Shown here: positions 1-5,358 of the stretch, in pieces
Numbering within the stretch: the first letter of the stretch is position 1
How the letters are laid out: every line of letters begins with the position of its first letter
Assembly (NCBI GenBank): GCA_028290085.1
Contig: JAQGKN010000172.1
Span: 1 to 5,918, forward strand
Length of the DNA: 5,918 nucleotides
Origin: Hyphomicrobiales bacterium
GTDB lineage: Bacteria; Pseudomonadota; Alphaproteobacteria; Rhizobiales; Beijerinckiaceae
Reading direction: 5' to 3'
Translations under genes and position numbers: made by a program
The notes under the pieces: model-generated
The model's database searches: none
What the model was told of the DNA's origin: nothing
What the model saw: only the letters and a program-made list of their open reading frames with translations

Positions 1-65
1 CGTTCTACGAGCACCATCGCGAGACGCAGCAGGCGGTCCGCACCGGCGTCAGCTACAGGTTCTGA
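1..65 (+). CDS. C-terminal end of a probable outer-membrane beta-barrel protein (partial)
   Basis: Reading from base 3, twenty codons run to a TGA at 63-65 and encode FYEHHRETQQAVRTGVSYRF. The terminal stretch, alternating polar and hydrophobic residues and ending in aromatic Phe after Tyr-Arg, is the classic final strand signature recognised by the BAM outer-membrane assembly machinery, as in porins and TonB-dependent or OmpA/Omp31-type barrels. The gene begins before the window, so family and length cannot be given. The other two rightward frames across these bases read through without a plausible end. The next gene starts 107 bases later, so the two need not share a transcript. Confidence is moderate because only 20 residues are visible. 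Confidence 0.55.
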   Translation, partial: FYEHHRETQQAVRTGVSYRF

Positions 66-162
66 CCCGGCCGCGCTGCACGGAACGTGATCGCGATTGC
101 GCCACAGCTTCGTATAAGCAAGAAGTGGCGTGTGCATCGCGCCCTTTGGCGCATCGCGGAAC

Positions 163-167
163 GGGAG
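163..167 (+). promoter_or_regulatory. Ribosome binding site deciding the start at 173
   Basis: GGGAG lies five bases before the ATG at 173. No comparable purine-rich site precedes the in-frame GTG at 125, so the shorter reading is preferred. Confidence 0.6.
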
Positions 168-172
168 ACTTC

Positions 173-652
173 ATGGGTTGGTTTCTGGCGGCTGCTGTCC
201 TTCTGCTGACCGCTGCAATCGCATATCGAACGTCATCCCCGCGCAATGCGCTGATCATCGCGGGGATCGCCGTACTCGCCATCGCAGGCGCCGTGCTCGC
301 CTTCCTGCTCGGAGATCCGCAGGGGCGCGTGCGCTCGGCAGGCATCGCGCCCGAGGAGATCGTGCTCAGCAACGTGGTGCTGACGACCGATCGCTATGGC
401 CGGCAATTGAGCGGCGACATCACCAATTCGTCCGAGAAGCGGCTGAAGACGCTCTCGCTGCGCCTGACATTCCGTGATTGCGAGGCTGGCAAGCCGTGCC
501 GTCCGGCTGGCGAGGAAGTGGAGCAGGTGTTCCTGGCGCTTCCCGCCGGGCAGATTGGGCATTTCTCGGTACTGGTCGCGCGCGCCGGGCTGAAGCTCAA
601 GGGCGAGCTGCAGTGGAACGTCGATGTCGTGGAGGCTGTGCCTGATTTCTAG
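173..652 (+). CDS. Two-helix inner-membrane protein with a C-terminal beta domain, function unknown
   Basis: This encodes a 159-residue protein. The ATG at 173 is chosen because GGGAG (163-167) sits five bases upstream and the protein then opens directly with a hydrophobic helix; an in-frame GTG at 125 would add 16 unlikely residues. Hydrophobic segments at about residues 3-18 and 26-46 are separated by a short polar loop (YRTSSPRN), predicting an anchored hairpin or signal anchor. Residues about 60-153 are soluble and beta-rich: a Gly-Asp-Ile-Thr-Asn core followed by hydrophobic strands and a Leu-Pro-Ala-Gly turn resembles the FxLYD-type extracytoplasmic fold, though I cannot confirm the family. 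Cys103 and Cys109 flank a short loop and could form a disulfide if the domain is periplasmic. It converges on the isomerase gene across a repeat-containing gap. I do not recognise a specific function; a structural or envelope role is a guess. Confidence 0.8.
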   Translation: MGWFLAAAVLLLTAAIAYRTSSPRNALIIAGIAVLAIAGAVLAFLLGDPQGRVRSAGIAPEEIVLSNVVLTTDRYGRQLSGDITNSSEKRLKTLSLRLTFRDCEAGKPCRPAGEEVEQVFLALPAGQIGHFSVLVARAGLKLKGELQWNVDVVEAVPDF

Positions 653-668
653 ATAAAGAACGCCGCTT

Positions 669-715
669 GCTTCTCCCGGTGGGAGAAGCTGTCGGCGGAG
701 CCGGCTGATGAGGGG
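669..715 (+). repeat. Two-hairpin intergenic palindromic repeat, copy 1
   Basis: A perfect 9-base inverted repeat, GCTTCTCCC/GGGAGAAGC with a 3-base GGT loop (669-689), is followed by a second hairpin of GTCGGC/GCCGGC around a GGA loop (691-705, one G-T pair) and then by GATGAGGGG (707-715). This order matches copy 2 in reverse orientation at 741-788. The form is that of REP/BIME-like elements scattered between genes in alphaproteobacteria. It sits just after the stop of the membrane-protein gene and may help end or stabilise its transcript, although no T-run follows. Confidence 0.75.
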
Positions 716-740
716 TTACGCTCCCGATTTTGAAAGTCGG

Positions 741-788
741 CCCCCCCATCCTGCTGCTTCGCAGCCACCTTCTCCCTCTGGGAGAAGG
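741..788 (-). repeat. Two-hairpin intergenic palindromic repeat, copy 2 (inverted)
   Basis: Read on the minus strand this copy begins CCTTCTCCC-AGA-GGGAGAAGG (788-768, perfect 9-base stem), continues with a GCTGC-GAA-GCAGC hairpin (765-753) and ends in GGATGGGGGGG. It aligns over its full length with copy 1, with compensating changes in the stems: the outer base pair is G-C in one copy and C-G in the other. Pairing between the two copies could also form a larger cruciform or long stem between the convergent genes. It lies just downstream of the isomerase stop at 805. Confidence 0.75.
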
Positions 789-804
789 ACCACGGCGCTT
801 TCCC

Positions 805-1881
805 CTATTCCGGGATGTAGACCTCGCCCTTCATGATCGGGCGGCAGGTGCGCAGGATGCCTGCGCGCACGACCTGCAGGTCGGCGCCGGAGCCCGAGGT
901 CTGCAGCCGCACGTCCACCTGTCCTGAGGGATGTTCGATCCATATCGTGCGCGGGTTGCCCTCGGGGCGCTGCGCGAGTTCGTAGGCGACCGAGCCCTCG
1001 ACCATGCAGGCTGTGGCGACGCAGACGGCGCCAGTCACGGCATGGGCCGCGTGCAGCTTGTGGGGGGTCAGGTAGCGCGAGGTGATCGCACCGCCGTCGC
1101 GCGGCTCGGAGAGAATGCCGACCTTGGGGATGACGCTGTCGGTCACGTCGCCGAAGCCCATCATCGCGCCGGCTTCCATGCGGATCTTTTCGATACGCGC
1201 CAGCAGCTCCTTGTTGTTGTCGATCTCGGCGCGGTCTTCGATACCGGTGAGGCCGAGGTCGCGGGCGCGCATCAGCATCATGGGCATGGCCACGTCGAAG
1301 CAGGAGACTTCCACGCCCTGAATGACGTCGATGACTTTGCCGGTTGGCAGCATGGAGCCGGTCTTGGAGCCCACGACGTCCATGAAGTTGAGGACGACGG
1401 GCGCCGCCGTGCCGGGCACGCCGTCGATGGCTGCATCGCCCTTGTAGGTCACGCGTCCGCCCGGTGTCTGGATGACTGCCTCGATCTTGCTCGACGTGTT
1501 CACGTCATAGATGACAACCGCCGTCTCGCCGTCCTGAATCGGCACGATGCCCATTTCCAGCGCGAAGGGCGCGACGCCCGAGAGCATGTTGCCGCAGGAC
1601 GGGCCGGTGTCGACAACCGGCTTGTTGAAATCGACCTGGCAGAAGAGATAGTCGACATCGACGCCCTCACGCTGCGAGCGCGAGACGATGGCCACCTTGC
1701 TGGTCAATGTGTCGGCGCCGCCGAGGCCGTCGATCTGGCGCGGATCGGGCGAGCCCATGGTGGCGAGCAGGATGCGATCACGGGCGGCAATATCGGTGGG
1801 CAGGTCTTCGGCCCGGAAATACGGGCCCTTCGAGGTTCCGCCGCGCATCACCAAACAAGGTATGGAAACATGGTCCCGCAT
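805..1881 (-). CDS. PrpF/4-oxalomesaconate tautomerase-family isomerase
   Basis: This encodes 358 residues, the usual length for PrpF/GalD proteins. The family catalyses proton-shift isomerisations of unsaturated di- or tricarboxylates in the cytoplasm: 4-oxalomesaconate tautomerisation (GalD, gallate catabolism) or aconitate isomerisation (PrpF, methylcitrate cycle). Landmarks are IPCLVMRGGTSKG (residues 7-19), RQIDGLGGADTLTSK (48-62), and DTGPSCGN (91-98). Lys62 and Cys96 match the Lys/Cys acid-base pair of the family. The duplicated diaminopimelate-epimerase-like fold continues with a second lobe carrying SRYLTPHKLHAAHAVTG (268-284). The opening motif is closer to GalD-type than to methylcitrate-cycle PrpF sequences as I recall them, and no prpB, prpC or prpD is visible. 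The ATG at 1881 is preferred over an in-frame GTG at 1914, whose extra 11 residues precede the conserved start and which lacks a ribosome site. It lies 93 bases behind the regulator on the same strand, so co-transcription is likely. The family call is firm; the substrate is not. Confidence 0.9.
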   Translation of the reverse strand: MRDHVSIPCLVMRGGTSKGPYFRAEDLPTDIAARDRILLATMGSPDPRQIDGLGGADTLTSKVAIVSRSQREGVDVDYLFCQVDFNKPVVDTGPSCGNMLSGVAPFALEMGIVPIQDGETAVVIYDVNTSSKIEAVIQTPGGRVTYKGDAAIDGVPGTAAPVVLNFMDVVGSKTGSMLPTGKVIDVIQGVEVSCFDVAMPMMLMRARDLGLTGIEDRAEIDNNKELLARIEKIRMEAGAMMGFGDVTDSVIPKVGILSEPRDGGAITSRYLTPHKLHAAHAVTGAVCVATACMVEGSVAYELAQRPEGNPRTIWIEHPSGQVDVRLQTSGSGADLQVVRAGILRTCRPIMKGEVYIPE

Positions 1882-1892
1882 GATCGCTCTGG

Positions 1893-1899
1893 CTCCCTT
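1893..1899 (-). promoter_or_regulatory. Probable ribosome binding site of the PrpF-family gene
   Basis: On the minus strand AAGGGAG lies 11 bases before the ATG at 1881. The spacing is somewhat long, but it is the only good purine-rich site near the start and favours 1881 over the GTG at 1914. Confidence 0.45.
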
Positions 1900-1928
1900 G
1901 CGGCGCGGGGTCACTGCCCGGTCGCGCC

Positions 1929-1941
1929 CGATCCGGGATCG
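1929..1941. promoter_or_regulatory. 13-base palindrome between the regulator and isomerase genes
   Basis: CGATCC-G-GGATCG is a perfect 6-base dyad around a single central base, lying in the 93-base gap between the LysR stop and the isomerase start. It is too short-looped for an RNA hairpin, so a protein binding site is the more natural reading. No convincing promoter accompanies it, and such dyads occur by chance in GC-rich DNA. Confidence 0.25.
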
Positions 1942-1974
1942 TTACAACCGCCCCGGACAGAGCGCAAGCACCCG

Positions 1975-2877
1975 TCAGCCAGCTGCGTAACGCGTGAATT
2001 CCGTTCGCAGAAGACGCTGGAAGTCGCTTGCCAGCGCCGATACCGGCGCATTGCTGCGGGACAATATGCCAATCGTGCGCGTGACCTTCGGCTTGATCAG
2101 AGGAAGGGCCACGAGGTCCGCTTGCGGCAACGCATCGACTGCTATGCGGGGCGTGATGGCAAGGCCAATGCCCTCGCGCACCATCATGAAGGCCGTCATC
2201 GTGTGCTGGACCTCATAGGTCCAGTGCAGCCGCTCGCCGCGCGTGCCCAGCGCTTCGTCGACGATGACGCGGTTAGCCGTCTGCTGGCTGACCCGGATCA
2301 GAGGGTGATCACCCAGTTCGTCCCATGACACCGAGGATTGTTGCGTCAGGACGTGCCCGCGTGGGCAGACGAGCAGATAAGCTTCCGTCAACAGCGCTTC
2401 GGTCGCGAGATCCCAGCGGTTTGCCGCCAGGATCGTGATGCCGAATTCAGCCGTGCCGGAAGCGACGATCTCGCCGATTTCTGAGGCCGAAATATCGAAG
2501 ACACGCACCGTGGCGCGCGGATGGCGCTTCTGAAAGGCCGCCAGCACAGGCGGCAAGACACGGAACGCGATCGTGGGAAGGCAGGCGAAGGCCAGCCGGT
2601 CGCCGTGGTCGCGATTGCGCTCGCGGATCATGTCCAGATGGCTTTCGACCTCCCCGAGCAATTCACGGGCGCGCGGCAGCAGGTCTGCACCCGCCTGCGT
2701 CAGGGCCACCTGCCGGGATGTACGCGTGAAGAGCTGCACGCCGAGGCTCTCCTCCAACTTGCGCACGCGGTGGCTGATCGCCGTCTGCGAAAGGTTCAGA
2801 TGGGCAGCGGCACGCCGGAACGTGCCGAGGTCGGCAATGCTGATGAAGGCTTCGAGGCCAAGGAAATCTATCTTCAT
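1975..2877 (-). CDS. LysR-type transcriptional regulator
   Basis: This encodes 300 residues, a normal length for the family. Residues 1-62 form the winged helix-turn-helix: GTFRRAAAHLNLSQTAISHR (18-37) followed by the typical KLEESLGVQLFTRTSRQVALTQAG. A linker helix runs to about residue 90, and residues 94-293 form the two-lobed periplasmic-binding-like effector domain, with the usual MVREGIGLAITPRIAV hinge segment (232-247). The ATG at 2877 is chosen because the protein then begins MKIDFLGLEAF in register with other LysR proteins and GGAG (2887-2890) lies nine bases upstream; the open frame extends to 2949 but adds an unconserved stretch. It is divergent from the GlcG-led operon and precedes the isomerase gene, so it probably controls both transcripts in response to a pathway metabolite. 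The effector is unknown. Confidence 0.95.
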   Translation of the reverse strand: MKIDFLGLEAFISIADLGTFRRAAAHLNLSQTAISHRVRKLEESLGVQLFTRTSRQVALTQAGADLLPRARELLGEVESHLDMIRERNRDHGDRLAFACLPTIAFRVLPPVLAAFQKRHPRATVRVFDISASEIGEIVASGTAEFGITILAANRWDLATEALLTEAYLLVCPRGHVLTQQSSVSWDELGDHPLIRVSQQTANRVIVDEALGTRGERLHWTYEVQHTMTAFMMVREGIGLAITPRIAVDALPQADLVALPLIKPKVTRTIGILSRSNAPVSALASDFQRLLRTEFTRYAAG

Positions 2878-2906
2878 GCACAGCGGCTCCGGGCGGATGA
2901 ATGAAT

Positions 2907-2935
2907 TTAATATTTCAGACGAGACAAAACGTCCA
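2907..2935 (-). promoter_or_regulatory. Possible sigma-70 promoter of the LysR gene
   Basis: On the minus strand TGGACG (2935-2930) and TATTAA (2912-2907) are separated by exactly 17 bases, each matching the consensus at four of six positions. Transcription would begin near 2900, about 20 bases before the LysR start, and the promoter overlaps the inverted repeats, as expected for autoregulation. Match quality is modest. Confidence 0.35.
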
Positions 2936-3003
2936 TTTGATTCATCCATTCGTCTGAGTCAGAAAGGCAGCCGAAGCCGGGGATCACCGGGCGGAACAAT
3001 TTT

Positions 3004-3009
3004 GGAGGA
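3004..3009 (+). promoter_or_regulatory. Strong ribosome binding site of the operon's first gene
   Basis: GGAGGA ends three bases before the ATG at 3013. This close but near-consensus site decides the start over the in-frame ATG at 3028, which lies 18 bases away. Confidence 0.7.
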
Positions 3010-3012
3010 ACG

Positions 3013-3510
3013 ATGCGCGGCATCAGCATGGACCAGTCCCTGTCCATTATTCTCAAGACGTTCGAAAAAGCCGACGAGATGAACGCCCATGCGCTGGCGG
3101 CCATCGTGCTCGACGCGGGCGGCCGCGTGAAAGCCTTCCTGAAGCAGGATGGCGCTTCGCTGATGCGTTTCGAGATCGCACGCGGCAAGGCCTTCGCAGC
3201 GCTGGCGCTGCATCGCTCCTCGCGCATGGTGCTTCAGAAGTCGCGTGAGAAGCCGCCGTTCATGGATACGATGCGCGAGATCGCAGACGGACCGATCTTC
3301 CTCGAGGCAGGCGGCCAGATCATTCGTGACGAGCATGGCGAAGTCATCGGCGCCATCGGCGTGACGGGCGATGTGAACGAGGTCGACGACATCTGCGCCA
3401 TCGCGGGCATACGCGGCGCGGGCCTCATGTCTGACGAGTGCTTCGACGAGAAGCGCCAGAAGGAACTCAACATCAAGAATGGCCCGCCCATCGTGGACCC
3501 GCGCAAGTAA
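3013..3510 (+). CDS. GlcG/HbpS-family protein
   Basis: This encodes 165 residues. The family core is clear: HALAAIVLDAGGRVKAFLKQDGA (26-48), an ARGKAFAAL helix (56-64), a DGPIFLEAGGQII segment (92-104) and GEVIGAIGVTGDVNEVDD (109-126), which corresponds to the usual G-x-I-G-A-I-G-V-S-G motif. There is no signal peptide, so it should be cytoplasmic, unlike the secreted haem-binding HbpS branch. GlcG proteins are found in many catabolic clusters (originally beside glycolate oxidase), and their biochemical role is poorly defined; haem, cobalamin or small-metabolite binding have been suggested for different members. The charged C-terminal tail (from about residue 141) runs longer than the core domain needs. 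As first gene of the operon, directly under the divergent control region, it is likely part of the pathway rather than a bystander. Family assignment is firm, function is not. Confidence 0.85.
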   Translation: MRGISMDQSLSIILKTFEKADEMNAHALAAIVLDAGGRVKAFLKQDGASLMRFEIARGKAFAALALHRSSRMVLQKSREKPPFMDTMREIADGPIFLEAGGQIIRDEHGEVIGAIGVTGDVNEVDDICAIAGIRGAGLMSDECFDEKRQKELNIKNGPPIVDPRK

Positions 3511-3550
3511 GCGTAAAAGAAGCCACTGGCGCACAGGCGGGAAAACACAG

Positions 3551-4435
3551 ATGAGCGATGTCGCGACGAAGCGGAAACAATTCCGGGCACTGCTCGCGGG
3601 GCAGGACTGCCTCGTCCCGGCGTCGATCTACGATCCGCTCTCCGTGCGTGGCGCGCAGGAACTCGGCTATGAGCTCGCCTTCATGGCGGGCTCGGTCGCC
3701 TCGCTCGCCATTCTGGGCGCACCCGATCTTGTCATCATCACTTTGAGCGAGCTGGTCGAGCAGGCACGCCGCATCGCGCGTGCGACCACCCTGCCCTTCT
3801 TCCTCGACGCGGACCACGGCTTCGGCAATGCACTGAGCGTCATGCGCACGGTGCAGGAGCTCGAGTCCGCCGGTCTCGCCGGATTGACGATCGAGGACAC
3901 AGCCCTGCCGGTCGGCTTCGACCAGAAGGGCGGCGCGCCGCATTCGCTCGCCGAAGGACTCGGCAAGATGAAGGCCGCGCTCTACGCCCGGCAAGACCCG
4001 GATTTTGTCATCATCGGCCGCTCGGGTTCGGCTGCGAGCACGGGCATTGAAGACTGCCTGACGCGTGTTGCCGCCTATCAGGATGCGGGCGTCGACGCGA
4101 TTTTCCTTTCGGGGCTCAAGACCCGCGAGGAGGTCGAGGTCGTCGCCAAGATCTGCCGCGTGCCGCTGCTGCTGGGTGCTGTTCCCGCCAGCCTGCGCGA
4201 CCCCAAACTTCTGGCGTCCATGGGCGTGCGCGGGCTCATTACCGGCCACCGCCCGCACGCGGCTGCTGTGCGCGCCACCTACGAGATTCTGCGCGATGCG
4301 CGGGCCGGCGTGCTCGGCAAGGCGCCGGAGGAAGAAGGACAGCTGATGGACCGACTCAGCCACAAAGACGAATACGCCGCGTTACGGAAGCAATTCCTGA
4401 CCACGCAGGGCGTCGCAAAGCCGGAGCGCACATGA
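3551..4435 (+). CDS. PEP mutase/isocitrate lyase-superfamily protein, probable oxaloacetate decarboxylase
   Basis: This encodes 294 residues forming a single (beta/alpha)8 barrel. The sequence follows the Pseudomonas PA4872-type oxaloacetate decarboxylases: YDPLSVRGAQELGYELAFMA (27-46), GSVASLAILGAPDLVIITLSE (47-67), the metal-binding DADHGFGNALSVMRT (86-100; Asp86 and Asp88), IED (114-116, Glu115), and Gly-His at 232-233, corresponding to the characteristic His of PA4872 (roughly position 235). The loop that carries KKCGH in isocitrate and methylisocitrate lyases reads DQKGGAPH (124-131) with no Cys, so C-C lyase activity is unlikely. An oddity is IIGRSGSAAS (154-163), where related enzymes have a Thr-Asn or Thr-Asp after the conserved Arg157. 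The start at 3551 has a weak site AGGCGGGA (3535-3542); an in-frame upstream ATG at 3479 overlaps the previous gene and adds basic unconserved residues. The likely reaction is Mg-dependent decarboxylation of oxaloacetate to pyruvate, or of a related 2-keto acid. Confidence 0.87.
   Translation: MSDVATKRKQFRALLAGQDCLVPASIYDPLSVRGAQELGYELAFMAGSVASLAILGAPDLVIITLSELVEQARRIARATTLPFFLDADHGFGNALSVMRTVQELESAGLAGLTIEDTALPVGFDQKGGAPHSLAEGLGKMKAALYARQDPDFVIIGRSGSAASTGIEDCLTRVAAYQDAGVDAIFLSGLKTREEVEVVAKICRVPLLLGAVPASLRDPKLLASMGVRGLITGHRPHAAAVRATYEILRDARAGVLGKAPEEEGQLMDRLSHKDEYAALRKQFLTTQGVAKPERT
4423..4426 (+). promoter_or_regulatory. Ribosome binding site inside the preceding gene
   Basis: GGAG lies five bases before the ATG at 4432. 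That ATG overlaps the previous stop as ATGA (4432-4435), so translation of the two genes should be coupled. Confidence 0.65.
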
Positions 4436-5355
4436 AAACCATCGTCGTCAGCACATTCCCCAACGCCAAGGCTCTGCCGCTCTGGATCGCTGCCTCGCAG
4501 GGATTTTTCGCCGCGCGCGGGCTCGACGTCGAGCTCGACGAAACGGAAAGCTCCAAGTTGCAGCGTGAGCGGCTGGCTGCGGGCACGATCCACATCGCGC
4601 AGGCCGCGGTGGACAATGCGCTGTCCATGATCACCGACGGTCTCGATGTCATGATCGTCATGGGCGGCGAAAGCGGAATGAACGACTTTATCGTGCAGCC
4701 GGAGATCACCTCCTTCGAGGATCTGCGCGGCAAGACATTGGTCGTGGATGCGCCCGACACCGCTTACGCGCTGCTCGCCCGCAAGATGCTGGCGCAGCAT
4801 GGGCTCACCTACAATGTCGATTACAAGCTGCGGCCCGTCGGCAATGCCAGCCGGCGCCTGGCGGCGATGATCGAGAGCCACGACAATGCGGGCGGCGTGC
4901 TCAACCCGCCATTCTCGGCGGAGGCGCAATTGCGCGGCATGCGCAGCCTTGGACGCCTCGTCGATCATCTGGGCCCCTATCAGGCGGGCGGCGCCTTCGT
5001 GCTGCGCAGCTGGGCGGAGGCGAACCGCGAGCTTCTGGAAAGTTATATGGCGGCCTACATCGAGGCTTTGCGCTGGCTGCGCGATCCCGCGAATGGCGCC
5101 GAGGTCGAGCATATGCTCGCCAACAGGCTCGGCCTGACGCACGAGATCGCGACGGCCACGCGGCTCGAATTGCTCGAACCCGCCTTCGGCTTCGCCATCG
5201 ATGCGCGGCTCGACAAGACCGGTTTCGACAACGTGCTGTCGACGCGCGCTGCCACCGAAGGCGAGCATCCGCGTCTCGCAGATGTGCGCACATTCATCGA
5301 CGAAAGCTATTACGATCACGCGCTGGCATCCCTCGACGCGCAACGGCCGAGCTGA
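4432..5355 (+). CDS. NMT1/THI5-like (periplasmic-binding fold) protein without a signal peptide
   Basis: This encodes 307 residues with the NMT1/THI5/SsuA-type binding fold: PLWIAASQGFFAARGLDVEL (16-35), RLAAGTIHIAQAAVDNALSM (47-66), ITSFEDLRGKTLVVDAP (92-108), ALLARKMLAQHGL (113-125), and a closing helical C-terminal lobe (about 195-300). Proteins of this type normally deliver sulfonates, pyrimidine precursors or aromatic acids to an ABC importer. Here the first beta strand (KTIVVSTFPN) starts at residue 2, no hydrophobic leader exists, and the in-frame codons before the ATG read polar residues, so export by the Sec or Tat routes is not supported. A cytoplasmic role is therefore likely. Non-transport relatives exist: THI5 is an enzyme, and 4,5-dihydroxyphthalate decarboxylase also has a binding-protein-like fold. 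No cysteine is present. Coupled starts with both neighbours imply matched expression. Whether it is an enzyme, a sensor or a mis-sorted transporter part remains open. Confidence 0.85.
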   Translation: MKTIVVSTFPNAKALPLWIAASQGFFAARGLDVELDETESSKLQRERLAAGTIHIAQAAVDNALSMITDGLDVMIVMGGESGMNDFIVQPEITSFEDLRGKTLVVDAPDTAYALLARKMLAQHGLTYNVDYKLRPVGNASRRLAAMIESHDNAGGVLNPPFSAEAQLRGMRSLGRLVDHLGPYQAGGAFVLRSWAEANRELLESYMAAYIEALRWLRDPANGAEVEHMLANRLGLTHEIATATRLELLEPAFGFAIDARLDKTGFDNVLSTRAATEGEHPRLADVRTFIDESYYDHALASLDAQRPS

Positions 5356-5358
5356 ACC

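Larger units (their letters stand above)
2878..3012. promoter_or_regulatory. Divergent promoter/operator region with staggered inverted repeats
   Basis: These 135 bases separate the regulator from the rightward operon and contain an AT-rich island (about 2900-2950) unlike the flanking coding DNA. Two perfect 8-base inverted repeats interleave: GGATGAAT (2895-2902) with ATTCATCC (2940-2947), and TCAGACGA (2915-2922) with TCGTCTGA (2950-2957). A TGAA-N8-TTCA dyad (2902-2917) is also present, in the range of LysR-type sites, which are usually T-N11-A dyads. No rightward promoter is clear enough to place. The arrangement fits a LysR protein that binds as a tetramer across two sites, controlling its own gene and the operon. 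Confidence 0.6.

Noticed and set aside
134..158. Short hairpin (GCGCC/GGCGC, 139-152) and 8-base direct repeat GCATCGCG upstream of the membrane-protein gene, as a possible terminator or leader element
   Set aside because: The stem is only five base pairs, no T-run follows, and such repeats are expected by chance in DNA of this composition.
125..172. GTG start adding 16 residues to the two-helix membrane protein
   Set aside because: No ribosome site precedes it, whereas GGGAG is well placed before the ATG at 173, and the added residues would put a polar tail before the signal-like helix.
805..1881. Methylcitrate-cycle prpF
   Set aside because: No prpB, prpC or prpD neighbour is visible and the opening motif is closer to the 4-oxalomesaconate tautomerase type, so the methylcitrate role is not supported, though it is not excluded.
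931..2328. A 465-codon open frame on the plus strand opposite the isomerase and regulator genes
   Set aside because: Its product is rich in Arg, His, Asp and Ala with no recognisable domain, and it spans two well-supported antisense genes and their gap. This is the usual antisense shadow of GC-biased codons.
3551..4435. Annotation as isocitrate lyase, methylisocitrate lyase or phosphonomutase
   Set aside because: The lyase Cys motif is missing, and the overall pattern, including the Gly-His near residue 233, follows the oxaloacetate decarboxylase branch.
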